From Falsiroseomonas sp051433195 (GTDB lineage: Bacteria > Pseudomonadota > Alphaproteobacteria > Acetobacterales > Acetobacteraceae): a stretch of DNA of 64,000 nt. The notes beneath the pieces were generated by a model. It saw only the letters and a program-made list of their open reading frames with translations. It made no database searches and was not told the origin of the DNA. Location: positions 124,001 through 188,000 of the forward strand of contig NZ_JBHMFT010000007.1 in the NCBI RefSeq assembly GCF_051433195.1. Reading direction: 5' to 3'. Both the position numbers and the translations under genes were made by a program. Positions within the stretch are counted from its first letter, which is position 1; the number at the start of each line of letters is the position of its first letter. Positions 1-9,129 of the stretch are shown here, piece after piece.

Positions 1-91
1 GCACCACCCTGTAGGGCAGGCCCAGTTCTTCCAGGGCGATATGCACCTTGTGGCCATTCGGCGTCGGCCAGGTCCAGACCTCGATCGTCAT
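1..91 (-). CDS. Glutathione S-transferase, N-terminal fragment (runs off the window)
   Basis: Thirty codons are visible, beginning at the ATG at 91 on the minus strand. The peptide opens MTIEVWTWPTPNGHKVHI and continues with an ALEELGLPY segment, the typical beta-alpha start of a thioredoxin-fold GST domain of the YfcG/YghU bacterial type, where the TPN motif supplies glutathione contacts. The rest of the gene lies outside the window, so substrate and subclass cannot be judged. It is co-oriented with the lactonase gene that ends at 169. Confidence 0.75.
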   Translation of the reverse strand, partial: MTIEVWTWPTPNGHKVHIALEELGLPYRVV

Positions 92-168
92 GCGGCACTC
101 CGGGGATCGGTGATGGGCAGGGTGGGCCGCGTCACCCGGGCTGGCAAGCGGCCCGCCTGCCCCTCCGT

Positions 169-1242
169 TCAGCAGAAATGCGCGCCGCGGGTTTCGACCG
201 GCACCATGTAGATCGACTGGCTGGCGCACATGAACAGCCGGTTCCGCCTGGTGCCGCCGAAGCAGATATTGGCGCAGATCTCGGGCAGGCGGATCTGGCC
301 GATGCGGTCGCCGTTGGGCGCGAAGACATGCACGCCGTCATAGCCCTCCCCGACCCAGCCCATGGCGCCCCAGACATTGCCGGCCTCGTCGCAGCGCAGC
401 CCGTCGACCATGCCGGTCTTCCCGTCCAGCGTCATCTCGGCGAAGGTCCGCGGGTTGCTGAGGCGGTCGCCGTTGACGTCGTAGGCCCAGATCTGGCTGC
501 GCGTGCCGGGGTAGTGGCTGCGGCCGGTGTCGGCGACGTACAGTGTGCGGTAGTCGGGCGAGAAGCACAGCCCGTTCGGCTTCACCACGTCATCCGCCAC
601 CTTCGCCACCTGGCCGGATTGCGCGTCGATCCGGTAGATCGCCTCCTTGATGAAGGGGCGCGGCGATTGCGCGGATTCGGGCACGCGGTTGCCCTCGTAG
701 TCCATCAGCCCGCCATAGCCGGGGTCGGTGAACCACAGCGCGCCGTCCTCCGGGTGCACCACGCCATCATTCGGCGCGTTGAAGGGGCCATCGGGGCCCC
801 GGGCGGCCAGCACCGTGAGGCGGCCATCGGGCTCATAGCGCACCACGTCGCGGTGGAAGTGGCGGAAGGCGATCTGGCGGCCCTCGCGGTCGAAGGTGTT
901 GCCGTTGGAATAGCCGGAGGGGCTGCGGAAGCGGCGATGCGTGGTCCAATCCTCCTCGACCATGCGCAGGCATTCGTCGTTCGGGATGTCGGACCAGATC
1001 AGGAAGCGGCCGGTTGCGTGCCAGGCCGGCCCCTCGGCCCACCCCATCCCGGTGTGCAGCCGGGTGATGGCGGAATTGCCCAGCTTTGCGCCGAAGCGCT
1101 GCGGGTCGATGGCGACGATGTCCGGGTCGGGGTAGCGCTGCGGCGGGGCACCGGGACCGAACTGGCGCTGGGCGGCGGCGGGGCTTGCGGCAAGGGCGGC
1201 GGCCGCGCCGAGCAGGGCGCGGCGCGAGGGGACGTTCTGCAT
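169..1242 (-). CDS. SMP-30/gluconolactonase family protein with twin-arginine-like signal
   Basis: The 357-residue protein starts with SRRALLGAAAALAASPAAAQ, a Tat-like signal with cleavage after AQ, so it is probably periplasmic. The mature part has the six-bladed propeller landmarks of SMP-30/LRE lactonases: the metal-ligand motifs AEGPAW (about residue 69), NAPNDG, KPNGLCFS and VDGLRCDEAGN. The family hydrolyses sugar lactones such as gluconolactone using a divalent metal. The start at 1242 gives the signal directly. A REP-like palindrome lies upstream. The exact lactone cannot be read from sequence. Confidence 0.88.
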   Translation of the reverse strand: MQNVPSRRALLGAAAALAASPAAAQRQFGPGAPPQRYPDPDIVAIDPQRFGAKLGNSAITRLHTGMGWAEGPAWHATGRFLIWSDIPNDECLRMVEEDWTTHRRFRSPSGYSNGNTFDREGRQIAFRHFHRDVVRYEPDGRLTVLAARGPDGPFNAPNDGVVHPEDGALWFTDPGYGGLMDYEGNRVPESAQSPRPFIKEAIYRIDAQSGQVAKVADDVVKPNGLCFSPDYRTLYVADTGRSHYPGTRSQIWAYDVNGDRLSNPRTFAEMTLDGKTGMVDGLRCDEAGNVWGAMGWVGEGYDGVHVFAPNGDRIGQIRLPEICANICFGGTRRNRLFMCASQSIYMVPVETRGAHFC

Positions 1243-1350
1243 GCGGTTTCCTCCGTTGGCCCGAACGGGCGGGCGGAGGATGGCACGAGGCGCCGCGGCG
1301 GATGCAACCGCGGCGTGTATTCTGCCGAAGGCGTGATGCGGGGCGCGGCC

Positions 1351-1388
1351 CCCCTCACCCGACCCTCTCCCCCGTTCGGGGGAGAGGG
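1351..1388. repeat. REP-like palindromic intergenic repeat, copy 1
   Basis: The consensus CCCCTCACCC is followed by a perfect 11-bp inverted repeat, CCCTCTCCCCC (1363-1373) and GGGGGAGAGGG (1378-1388), with a 4-base loop. Closely similar elements occur near 9065, 27806 and 56017, always outside coding sequence. Here it sits between the lactonase start and the aminotransferase stop, both on the minus strand, where it could act as a transcript-stabilising or terminating hairpin. Confidence 0.8.
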
Positions 1389-1395
1389 CTTTCGG

Positions 1396-2580
1396 TCAGG
1401 CGTTCCCGCCGAGATACTCCATCGCCACCTGCACGCCGCCGGCCTGGTGCGGCACGCCGGCCGCGCGCAGCCCCATCTCCACGCCGCCCAGCGCGCCGAC
1501 CAGTTGCAACGGGCTGATGTCGCCCAGGTGGCCGATGCGGAACACCCGGTCGTTCAACTGGCCGAGGCCGTTGCCGAGCGACATGTTGAACTTCTCAAGG
1601 ATGGTGGCGCGCAGCGCATTGGCGCTGTGGCCTTCCGGCAGGCGCACCGCCGTCAGCACGGAGGAATAATGCCGCGGGTCCTGGCACTGCACCTCCAGCC
1701 CCCAATGGCGGACGGTGCGGCGGGTGGCTTCCGCCATGCGGTCGTGCCGGGCGAAGACGTTGTCGAGGCCTTCCTCCAGCAGCATGTCGATGGCGGTATC
1801 CAGCGCGTAGAGCATGTTGGTGGCCGGCGTGTAGGGGAAGTAGCCGGTGGCGTTGGAGGCCAGCATCGGCTTCCAGTCCCAGAAGCTGCGCGTCAGTCTT
1901 GCCTGCTCGCTGGCCTTGATCGCCTTGGCGGAGATGGCGTTGAAGGACAGGCCCGGCGGCAGCATCAGGCCCTTCTGGCTGCCGGAGACGGTGACATCCA
2001 CGCCCCACTCATCGTGGCGGTAGTCCATGGACGCCAGGCCGGAAATGGTATCGACCAGCAGCAGCGCCGGGTGGCCGGCGGCATCGATGGCGCGGCGCAC
2101 CTCGTCGATGCGGGACGTGGCGCCGGTGCTGGTCTCGTTGTGCACGACGCAGATCGCCTTGATGGCGTGCGACTTGTCATCCCGCAGCTTCTGCTCGATC
2201 GCCGCCACATCGGCACCGCGGCGCCAGTCGGTCTTGACGAAGTCGGCGACGATGCCGAGGCGTTCCGCCATCTCGTTCCACAGATGCGCGAACCAGCCGG
2301 TCTCGCACATCACCACGCGGTCGCCGGGGGACAGGGTGTTGACCAGGGCGGCCTCCCAGGCGCCGGTGCCGGAGGCCGGGAAGATCACCACATGGCTGTC
2401 CGTCTTGAAGACCTTCCGGACCTTCTCCAGAACCTGGGCGCCGAACTTGCCGAAATCCGGGCCGCGATGGTCCATGGTCGGGTGGTCCATGGCGCGCAGG
2501 ATGCGGTCCGGCACGTTGGAGGGGCCGGGGATCTGCAGGAAATGGCGGCCGGAATTGGGCTTGGACTGGAAATAGGCCAT
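1396..2580 (-). CDS. Class V aminotransferase, serine-glyoxylate aminotransferase type
   Basis: A 394-residue fold-type I PLP enzyme. The N-terminal FLQIPGPSNVPDRILRAM and the HRGPDFG segment are typical of serine-glyoxylate/alanine-glyoxylate aminotransferases. The PLP lysine is in the GSQKGLMLPPG motif (about residue 200), preceded by the LLVDTISGLASMDYRHDEWG aspartate that contacts the PLP ring. It is likely to transfer the amino group of serine to glyoxylate. It is divergent from a large 2-hydroxyacid oxidoreductase, so both may belong to glyoxylate/glycolate or hydroxypyruvate metabolism; that link is inferred. Confidence 0.9.
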   Translation of the reverse strand: MAYFQSKPNSGRHFLQIPGPSNVPDRILRAMDHPTMDHRGPDFGKFGAQVLEKVRKVFKTDSHVVIFPASGTGAWEAALVNTLSPGDRVVMCETGWFAHLWNEMAERLGIVADFVKTDWRRGADVAAIEQKLRDDKSHAIKAICVVHNETSTGATSRIDEVRRAIDAAGHPALLLVDTISGLASMDYRHDEWGVDVTVSGSQKGLMLPPGLSFNAISAKAIKASEQARLTRSFWDWKPMLASNATGYFPYTPATNMLYALDTAIDMLLEEGLDNVFARHDRMAEATRRTVRHWGLEVQCQDPRHYSSVLTAVRLPEGHSANALRATILEKFNMSLGNGLGQLNDRVFRIGHLGDISPLQLVGALGGVEMGLRAAGVPHQAGGVQVAMEYLGGNA

Positions 2581-2724
2581 GGCGGCGATCCTCCTCGGTT
2601 GCCGCTACCTAGCCTCCACCCAGGCCGGCTGCCAATGAGTAAGCCTTGTAGGATTGATGAGACTTATAGATCGGACATTTGCAGGGCGGCGCGCTAAGCA
2701 GCCCGCAAGGATGAGGGAACCAGC

Positions 2725-5640
2725 ATGAACGCCAGCCGCGACATCGGAACCAGCCGCCTGGCGGACCGGCTGCGGCGCGAGACCTCGGGCGAGGTGCTGT
2801 TCTCCGCCGGCGACCGCGGGCGCTATGCGACGGATGCCTCGATCTACCAGATGATGCCGGTGGGCGTGCTGGTGCCGCGAGCCACGGCGGATGTCGCGGC
2901 TGCCATGGCGATCTGCCGGGAGGAAGGCGTGCCGGTGCTGGCGCGCGGGGCCGGCACCAGCCAGTGCGGCCAGACGGTGAACAGCGGCCTGGTGATCGAC
3001 TGCACCCCGCATCTGCGCCGCGTCCTGTCTGTTGAGGGTGACACGGCGCGCGTCGAGCCGGGCATCACGCTCGGCGCGCTGAACGAGGCGCTGAAGCCCT
3101 CCGGAAAATTCTTCCCGGTCGATCCCTCGACCTGGGCGCGCTGCACCATCGGCGGCATGGCGGGCAACAATTCCTGTGGCTCGAAATCCATCCGCTACGG
3201 GCTGATGGCAGACAACGTCCGGGCCATCGACGCCATCCTGGCCGATGGCACGCGCTTCAACTTCGCCGAGTTGCCGGACAACCTCGGCCCGGACGTCCCG
3301 GGCGGCGTCGCCGACCTGGTGGCGAAGCTGCGCGCGATCGGGGCGCGGGAGGCGGAGGAAATCGCGGCGCGCTTCCCGGAGCAGCTTCGCCGCGTCGGCG
3401 GCTACAACCTGGATGCGCTGACGCCGGATGGCCGCCAGCACGGCCGCGGCAGCCTGGCGCGGCTGCTGGTGGGCAGCGAGGGCACGCTGGCGTTTTCCGC
3501 CGCGCTCGACCTGAAGCTGTGGCCGATCAAGCCGCGCAAGGTGCTGGGCATCTGCCAGTTCCCGTCCTTCCGCCGCGCCATGGAGGCCTCCCGCCACCTG
3601 GTGACGCTGGACCCGGAGGCGGTGGAACTGGTGGATCGCACCATGATCGACCTCGGCCGGTCGATCCCGATCTACCGCGACACCATCGACCAGATCCTGA
3701 TCGGCGAGCCGGACAGCCTGCTGATCGTCGAATTCCACGGCCATGACGACGCCGCGCTGCTGGTGCAACTCGATCGACTGACAGAGATGATGGGCGACCT
3801 CGGCCTGCCGGGCCAGGTCGTGCGCATCACCGATGCCGGCTTCCAGGCGCGCGTGGCGGAGGTGCGCGAGGCCGGGCTGAACATCATGATGAGCATGAAG
3901 GGCGACGGGAAGCCGGTGTCCTTCATCGAGGATTGCGCCGTCGGACTCGACGACCTTGCCGACTACACCGAGCGTCTGAACGACGTGTTTGCGCGATATG
4001 GCACCAAGGGCACCTGGTACGCCCATGCCAGCGTCGGCTGCCTGCATGTGCGGCCGGTGCTCAACATGAAGTCCGGCGAGGACGTGACGAAGATGCGCGC
4101 CATCGCCGAGGAATGCTTCGCGCTCGTGCGCGAATACAAGGGCAGCCATTCCGGCGAGCATGGCGATGGCATCGTGCGGTCGGAGTTCAACGAACCGATG
4201 TTCGGCGCCCGCATCGCGCGCGCCTTCGAACAGGTGAAGGACGCCTTCGACCCGGGCTCGGATGCGCTGCCGCACGGGCTGCTGAACCCGAACCGCATCG
4301 TGCATCCGCCGCGCATGGATGACCGCACGCTGTTCCGCTACGGGCCGGACTACGCGGCGGATCCGAAGGTGACGCCGGCGCTCGACTGGTCCGCCTGGCC
4401 CGGTCCGCAAGGCGGCCTGCTGGGCGCCGTCGAGATGTGCAACAACAACGGCATCTGCCGGAAGTTCGACGCCGGCAGCATGTGCCCCTCCTACCGCGCC
4501 ACGCGGCAGGAACAGCACCTCACGCGCGGCCGCGCCAACACGCTGCGGCTGGCGCTGACCGGGCAGCTTGGCGAGGACGGGCTGGCCTCCGACGAGGTCG
4601 CGGCGGCGCTGGCGCTCTGCGTCGGCTGCAAGGCCTGCAAGCGCGAATGCCCGACCGGCGTCGACATGGCGAAGATGAAGATCGAGGCCGCGCATGCCCG
4701 CGGCCGCGCCCGTGGCGTGGCGCTGAAGGACAGGTTGATCGCCACCATGCCGCGCTGGGCGCCGCTCGCCGCCCGCGCGCCGGCGCTGTTCAACCTGCGC
4801 GACATGATCCCCGGCGCGGCGAAGCTGACGCAGGGCCTGACGGGCCTCGCCGCCGGCCGCACCCTGCCCCGCTTCCGCGGCGACGCTTTCCGGGATGCGG
4901 AACTGCGCGCACCGGATGGCAGGGCAAGCGAGGTCATCCTGCTGCCCGACCTGTTCAACCGCTACTTCGAGCCGGAGAATCTACGCGCTGCCATCCGCGT
5001 ACTCCGCGCCGCCGGCGCCGATCCGGCGGTGGCCCGACCGCGCACGGGATCACGCCCGCTGGATGAGGGCCGCACCTACCTCGCCGCCGGCATGGTCGAG
5101 GAAGCCCGCGCCGAGGCCCGCCGCACCCTGGAAGCCCTGGCGCCGTTCGAGAGCCCGGTGCTCGGCCTGGAACCCTCCTGCCTGCTGACGCTCCGCGACG
5201 AGTTCCTGTCCATGCTGCCGGGCGAGGCGGCCGAGAGGCTGGCGGGGCGGGCGATGCTGGTGTCCGAGTGGCTGGCGAAGACGAAGGCGCCGCTGAAGCT
5301 GAAGGAGATCGGCGCGGAGGCGCATATCCACGGCCATTGCCACCAGAAGGCGGTCGGCGACTTCCCGGCGGCGGTGGCGACGCTGACGCGCATCCCGGGG
5401 CTGAAGGTGACGCCCATCGCATCGTCCTGCTGCGGCATGGCCGGCGCCTTCGGCTACGATGCGGAAAAATTGCCGACCTCGATCGCCATGGCGGAATTGT
5501 CGCTGCTGCCGCATATCCGGCGCACGGCGCCCACCGCGCTGATCGTGGCCGACGGCACATCCTGCCGCCACCAGATCGCCGACCTGGCCAAGCGGCCGGC
5601 GCTGCATTCCATCCGCATCCTGGATATGGCCCTCGCATGA
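2725..5640 (+). CDS. FAD-binding and Fe-S cluster oxidoreductase (GlcD/YdiJ-type 2-hydroxyacid dehydrogenase)
   Basis: A 971-residue fusion. Residues about 40-200 are an FAD_binding_4 (PCMH) domain with ARGAGTSQCGQ and the MAGNNSCGSKSIRYG loop; about 270-520 is an FAD-oxidase C-terminal domain with the SGEHGDGI substrate motif. About 570-680 carries two cysteine clusters (CNNNGIC...C and CVGCKACKRECP), consistent with [4Fe-4S] binding. The C-terminus (about 860-960) has HGHCHQKAV and SSCCGMAGAFGYD of the CCG domain. This order matches YdiJ-like D-2-hydroxyglutarate or glycolate dehydrogenases. The stop overlaps the next start by 4 bp. Confidence 0.9.
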   Translation: MNASRDIGTSRLADRLRRETSGEVLFSAGDRGRYATDASIYQMMPVGVLVPRATADVAAAMAICREEGVPVLARGAGTSQCGQTVNSGLVIDCTPHLRRVLSVEGDTARVEPGITLGALNEALKPSGKFFPVDPSTWARCTIGGMAGNNSCGSKSIRYGLMADNVRAIDAILADGTRFNFAELPDNLGPDVPGGVADLVAKLRAIGAREAEEIAARFPEQLRRVGGYNLDALTPDGRQHGRGSLARLLVGSEGTLAFSAALDLKLWPIKPRKVLGICQFPSFRRAMEASRHLVTLDPEAVELVDRTMIDLGRSIPIYRDTIDQILIGEPDSLLIVEFHGHDDAALLVQLDRLTEMMGDLGLPGQVVRITDAGFQARVAEVREAGLNIMMSMKGDGKPVSFIEDCAVGLDDLADYTERLNDVFARYGTKGTWYAHASVGCLHVRPVLNMKSGEDVTKMRAIAEECFALVREYKGSHSGEHGDGIVRSEFNEPMFGARIARAFEQVKDAFDPGSDALPHGLLNPNRIVHPPRMDDRTLFRYGPDYAADPKVTPALDWSAWPGPQGGLLGAVEMCNNNGICRKFDAGSMCPSYRATRQEQHLTRGRANTLRLALTGQLGEDGLASDEVAAALALCVGCKACKRECPTGVDMAKMKIEAAHARGRARGVALKDRLIATMPRWAPLAARAPALFNLRDMIPGAAKLTQGLTGLAAGRTLPRFRGDAFRDAELRAPDGRASEVILLPDLFNRYFEPENLRAAIRVLRAAGADPAVARPRTGSRPLDEGRTYLAAGMVEEARAEARRTLEALAPFESPVLGLEPSCLLTLRDEFLSMLPGEAAERLAGRAMLVSEWLAKTKAPLKLKEIGAEAHIHGHCHQKAVGDFPAAVATLTRIPGLKVTPIASSCCGMAGAFGYDAEKLPTSIAMAELSLLPHIRRTAPTALIVADGTSCRHQIADLAKRPALHSIRILDMALA

Positions 5641-6209
5641 CCACTCCCGACGATGTCCTGGCCTTCTGGTTCGCCGAAGGCCCCGCCACCTTCCGCAAGG
5701 CCTGGTTCGTCAAGGACGACGCCTTCGACGCCAGCATCCGCGACGGCTTCGCCGATCTGGTGGCCCCCGCGCGCGACGGAGCCCTGGATGGCTGGGCGGC
5801 GACGGCGGAGGGCGCGCTGGCGCTGCTGCTGGTGCTCGACCAGTTCCCGCGCAACCTGCACCGCGGCAGCGCCGAGGCCTTCGCCAGCGACGCCCACGCC
5901 CGCGCCATCGGGCGCGACGTGGTGCTGGCGCGCGGCCTGGACCGTGGCCTGCACCCGGTACAGCGCATGTTCCTGTACCTGCCCTTCGAACATGGCGAGG
6001 ACCTGCCGGACCAGGACCTGTCCGTCGCCCTGTTCGAGGGTCTGCGGGACACCCCCGCCATGGCCGCGCCGGATGGCGCCATCGACTATGCGTGGCGGCA
6101 CCGCGTGGTGATCCAGCGCTTCGGCCGCTTCCCGCACCGCAATGCCGCCCTGGGGCGGGAGAGCACGCCGGCGGAACGTGCCTGGCTCGCGGCCGGCGGC
6201 GGGTTCTAG
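5637..6209 (+). CDS. DUF924 family protein
   Basis: A 190-residue protein whose ATG overlaps the TGA of the preceding oxidoreductase, which implies translational coupling. It begins with DDVLAFWFAEG and contains LLLVLDQFPRNLHRG, the signatures of the DUF924 family of all-helical, TPR-like bacterial proteins with no assigned reaction. The length is normal for the family. Coupling to the FAD/FeS enzyme does not by itself reveal a role. Confidence 0.85.
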   Translation: MTTPDDVLAFWFAEGPATFRKAWFVKDDAFDASIRDGFADLVAPARDGALDGWAATAEGALALLLVLDQFPRNLHRGSAEAFASDAHARAIGRDVVLARGLDRGLHPVQRMFLYLPFEHGEDLPDQDLSVALFEGLRDTPAMAAPDGAIDYAWRHRVVIQRFGRFPHRNAALGRESTPAERAWLAAGGGF

Positions 6210-6293
6210 CCTCAACTTCTGCGACAATTTCCTGTTCCGTCCCTGCGCCTGTTGCGCCATGTTACGTTCCGGAATCGGAAGGGGGTCGGGCGC

Positions 6294-7406
6294 ATGCGGA
6301 CAGCGAAGGCTTTGCTGCTGGCCTGCACCCTCCTGGCCGGCACGGCGCAGGCGCAGGTGCCCGCCGGCTTCTATGTCTCCGCCGGCATCGGCGTGAACCA
6401 GTCGCAGCAGACCGACGTCGAGACCAGCGGCAATGTCGCCAGGGCGCTGAACGGCCAGCCCAGCATCCGCTTCGAACCGCAGGCGATGGGCGTGCTGGCG
6501 GTGGGCTACGGCTTCGGCAACGGCATCCGCGTCGAGCTCGAAGGCAGCCTCCGCGCCAGTGCGGTGGAGAGCGCCAGCGGCCCCGCCAGCCTGTCCCCGG
6601 TGACGCAGAGCCAGGGGCAGATCTGGAACTGGGGCGTCATGGCCAACGCCTATGTGGACATCCCGGTCGGCGTCGACTGGATCCAGCCCTATCTCGGCGT
6701 CGGCCTCGGCTATGTGTGGTCGGAGGTGGAGGACCTTCGCGTGAACGGCAACCGCCAGCGCCTGGCGGTGGATGGCACGGACGGGTCGCTCGCCTACCAG
6801 GCCATCGCCGGCGCCGCCTTCCCGATCGGCGCGATACCGGGCCTGTCCGCGACAGCGGAATACCGCTTCATGGGCACCGTTGACCCGGAATACAGCGCCA
6901 CACTGTTTGCCCGGAACGGCCGCAACCAGACCGGCCGGGCGGAGATCAACCCCTACCACCACGCCGTGCTGTTCGGCGTTCGCTATGCGCTGGGCGGCAC
7001 GCCGGAGCCCTTGCCCGTCGCACCCTCGCTCGCCGCCCCGCCCATGGCCCCGCCGCCGGTCGCCGCGGCGCCCGCCGTGGCGCGCAGCTACATCGTGTAT
7101 TTCGGGCTCAACAGCGCCTCCCTCACGGCGCGGGCGCGGGAGATCGTGGCGGAGGCGGCGCAGGCTGCCCGCAGCGGCCCGGCGCGCATCGAGGTCAGCG
7201 GCCACACCGATACGGTGGGCCCGGCCGCCGCCAACCAGCGCCTTTCGATGCGGCGCGCGGAGGCCGTGGCCTCCGAACTCCGTCGCCAGGGCATCCGGGG
7301 CGAGGATATCGGCGTGTCGGCCTTCGGCGAGACGCAGCTTGCGGTGGCGACGCGGGACGGGGTGCGGGAGCCGCGGAATCGCCGGGTGGAGATCGTCGTC
7401 CGATAG
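6294..7406 (+). CDS. OmpA family outer membrane protein with N-terminal beta-barrel
   Basis: A 370-residue protein. An 18-21 residue signal peptide ends in GTAQAQ. Residues about 22-235 alternate like an eight-stranded OmpA/Omp25 barrel (repeated YVSAGIGV and YLGVGLGYVWSEVE-like strands). A proline/alanine-rich linker near residues 243-275 leads to an OmpA C-terminal peptidoglycan-binding domain with IEVSGHTDTVGP and the NQRLSMRRAEAV and RNRRVEIVV segments. It would tether the outer membrane to the cell wall. The start at 6294 is chosen because it gives the signal peptide directly. Confidence 0.9.
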   Translation: MRTAKALLLACTLLAGTAQAQVPAGFYVSAGIGVNQSQQTDVETSGNVARALNGQPSIRFEPQAMGVLAVGYGFGNGIRVELEGSLRASAVESASGPASLSPVTQSQGQIWNWGVMANAYVDIPVGVDWIQPYLGVGLGYVWSEVEDLRVNGNRQRLAVDGTDGSLAYQAIAGAAFPIGAIPGLSATAEYRFMGTVDPEYSATLFARNGRNQTGRAEINPYHHAVLFGVRYALGGTPEPLPVAPSLAAPPMAPPPVAAAPAVARSYIVYFGLNSASLTARAREIVAEAAQAARSGPARIEVSGHTDTVGPAAANQRLSMRRAEAVASELRRQGIRGEDIGVSAFGETQLAVATRDGVREPRNRRVEIVVR

Positions 7407-7443
7407 GACGCGGAAAGCGGGTGCGGTAGAAGGCGCGGCCGGT

Positions 7444-8355
7444 TCAGGCCAGCGCCGCGGCCACCGCGGGCGCCAGCCCGGCGAATTCCGCGGCGCGCGG
7501 GCTGCGCGGCCGCCAGGCGAGCGCCAGCATGCGGGCCGGCGCCGAGGAACCCTCCAGCCGGCGCAGCTCCACCGGCGCATCGCCCAGCACGCCGGCATCG
7601 ATGGCCAACTGCGGCAGCAGCGTGATGCCGAGGCCGCCGGCAACCATCTGCACCAGCGTGTGCAGGCTGGTGGCGGCGAAGCCATCCTCGCTGGCGTCGG
7701 ACAGCCCGCGCGGCAGGCCGCAGGCGGCCTCGGCATGGCCGCGCAGGCAGTGGCCGTCCTCCAGCAACAGCATCCGCTCGCCGGACAGGGCCGAGACCGG
7801 CACCGTGTCGCGCGCCGCCAGATGGTGGCCGCGCGGCAGGGCGAGGCGGAACGAATCGGCCGCCAGCGGCAGGGTCTCGATGGCGCCCGCCGCCGGCAGC
7901 GCCAGGATCAGCAGGTCCAGCTTCCCGGCCTCCAGCCCCGCAACCAGCCGGTCCGTCAGATCCTCCCGCAGCCACAGCCGCAGCCGGGGGTAGGCGGCGC
8001 GCAGCGCCGGCATCAGGCGCGGCAGCAGGAAGGGGCCGATGGTCGGGATCACGCCGAGGCGCAGCGGGCCGGACAGCGGGTCCCGCGCCGTCGCCGCGGT
8101 CTCGGCCACCGCCTCCAGCGCCGCCAGCGCCGTGCGGGCGCGCGCCACGAGTTCGAGGCCGAGTGGCGTGAAGACCGGGCGCTTCACCGCGCCGCCACGC
8201 TCCAGCAGCGCCGCCGCCAGTTGGCGCTCCAGCGCGATCAGCCCGGCTGAGAGGGTGGATTGCGTGACTGCGCAGGCGGAAGCGGCCCGGCCGAAATGGC
8301 CGTGATCCGCCAGGGCCACCAGATAGCGGAGCTGCTGCGGGCTGGGGAGGAGCAT
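7444..8355 (-). CDS. oxyR: Peroxide-sensing LysR-type regulator OxyR
   Basis: A 303-residue LysR protein: winged HTH at residues about 5-65 (FGRAASACAVTQSTLSAGL) and a periplasmic-binding-like effector domain. The key evidence for OxyR is GHCLRGHAEAAC, in which Cys203 and Cys212 have the same eight-residue spacing as the redox pair Cys199/Cys208 of E. coli OxyR. It is transcribed divergently from ahpC, the classic OxyR target. The start at 8355 matches the usual family N-terminus. The shared 119-bp intergenic region should hold its operator. Confidence 0.88.
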   Translation of the reverse strand: MLLPSPQQLRYLVALADHGHFGRAASACAVTQSTLSAGLIALERQLAAALLERGGAVKRPVFTPLGLELVARARTALAALEAVAETAATARDPLSGPLRLGVIPTIGPFLLPRLMPALRAAYPRLRLWLREDLTDRLVAGLEAGKLDLLILALPAAGAIETLPLAADSFRLALPRGHHLAARDTVPVSALSGERMLLLEDGHCLRGHAEAACGLPRGLSDASEDGFAATSLHTLVQMVAGGLGITLLPQLAIDAGVLGDAPVELRRLEGSSAPARMLALAWRPRSPRAAEFAGLAPAVAAALA

Positions 8356-8405
8356 GATCGACAGAACCAATCAAACGGCCGAAAACTATTCATTGGCACG
8401 CTTTG

Positions 8406-8435
8406 CTGCACTGCGCCATAAATGGTGCATCGCAG
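8406..8435. promoter_or_regulatory. 30-bp imperfect palindrome upstream of ahpC built from a TGC motif
   Basis: Two 14-base arms (8406-8419 and 8422-8435) around a two-base centre match at 11 of 14 positions. Each arm is a copy of TTGCTGCnnTGCRC: TTGCTGCACTGCGCC at 8403-8417 on the plus strand, and GCTGCGATGCAC at 8425-8436 on the minus strand. The same 12-base core occurs exactly at 14267-14278 in the candidate sRNA promoter. It lies about 40 bases before the ahpC start and resembles no OxyR consensus that I recognise, so a second regulator is inferred. A CCAAT/ATTGG dyad (8367-8396) lies nearer oxyR. Confidence 0.55.
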
Positions 8436-8474
8436 CGCAGGTTGCGCAAAGCCCTCCCTCCCCAGGAGATTTCC

Positions 8475-9050
8475 ATGCTGACCGTCGGCGACAAGTTCCC
8501 CACCTTCAAGCTCACCGCCGTCAAGGGCGGCAAGGAAGGCCTGCTCGGCCCGGGCAAGTCCTTCACCGAGATCTCCGAGTCGACCGATGCCGGCAAGTGG
8601 AAGGTCGTGTTCTTCTGGCCGAAGGACTTCACCTTCATCTGCCCGACCGAGATCGCCGCCTTCGGCAAGCTGAACGGCGAGTTCGCGGACCGCGACACCG
8701 TGCTGTACGGCGCCTCCACCGACAGCGAGTTCGTGCACCTGAACTGGCGCGTCTACAACGAGGACATCCGCAACCTCGAGATCCCGATGCTGGCCGACAC
8801 CAAGCGGGAGCTGTCCGCAGCCCTCGGCATCCTCGACAAGGCCGAGGGCGTGCCGCTGCGCGCGACCTTCATCGTCGACCCGGAGGGCACGATCCAGTGG
8901 GCCGCCGTGAACGGCCTGAATGTCGGCCGCAACCCGCAGGAAGTGCTGCGCGTGCTGGACGCGTTGCAGACGGATGAGCTGTGCCCCTGCAACTGGGAGA
9001 AGGGCAAGGATGTCCTGAAGCCGCAGGAGCTGTTCGAGCAGGCCGCCTGA
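8475..9050 (+). CDS. ahpC: Alkyl hydroperoxide reductase C (2-Cys peroxiredoxin)
   Basis: A 191-residue peroxiredoxin that reduces H2O2, organic peroxides and peroxynitrite in the cytoplasm. The peroxidatic cysteine is in DFTFICPTEIAAFG (about Cys55), and the C-terminal CPCNW (about residue 171) supplies resolving cysteines. The ATG at 8475 follows a GGAG-type ribosome site (caggagatttcc). It is divergent from oxyR and followed by ahpD, the AhpC-reducing partner in the AhpC/AhpD system known from mycobacteria; no AhpF is nearby. Confidence 0.93.
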   Translation: MLTVGDKFPTFKLTAVKGGKEGLLGPGKSFTEISESTDAGKWKVVFFWPKDFTFICPTEIAAFGKLNGEFADRDTVLYGASTDSEFVHLNWRVYNEDIRNLEIPMLADTKRELSAALGILDKAEGVPLRATFIVDPEGTIQWAAVNGLNVGRNPQEVLRVLDALQTDELCPCNWEKGKDVLKPQELFEQAA

Positions 9051-9064
9051 TCCAACGGCGCGGT

Positions 9065-9101
9065 CCCCTCACCCAACCCTCTCCCCCCTCGGGGGAGAGG
9101 G
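9065..9101. repeat. REP-like palindromic intergenic repeat, copy 2
   Basis: CCCCTCACCCAA followed by CCCTCTCCCCC (9077-9087), a three-base loop and GGGGGAGAGGG (9091-9101). It lies between ahpC and ahpD. The hairpin could reduce read-through or protect the ahpC message, giving more ahpC than ahpD product; this is inferred from position only. Confidence 0.8.
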
Positions 9102-9129
9102 CTCTGCCTGTCCTGATGAGGTCATCCCC

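Noticed and set aside
178..2697. An 839-codon plus-strand frame opposite the lactonase and aminotransferase
   Set aside because: Shadow frame; it also runs through the REP-like repeat.
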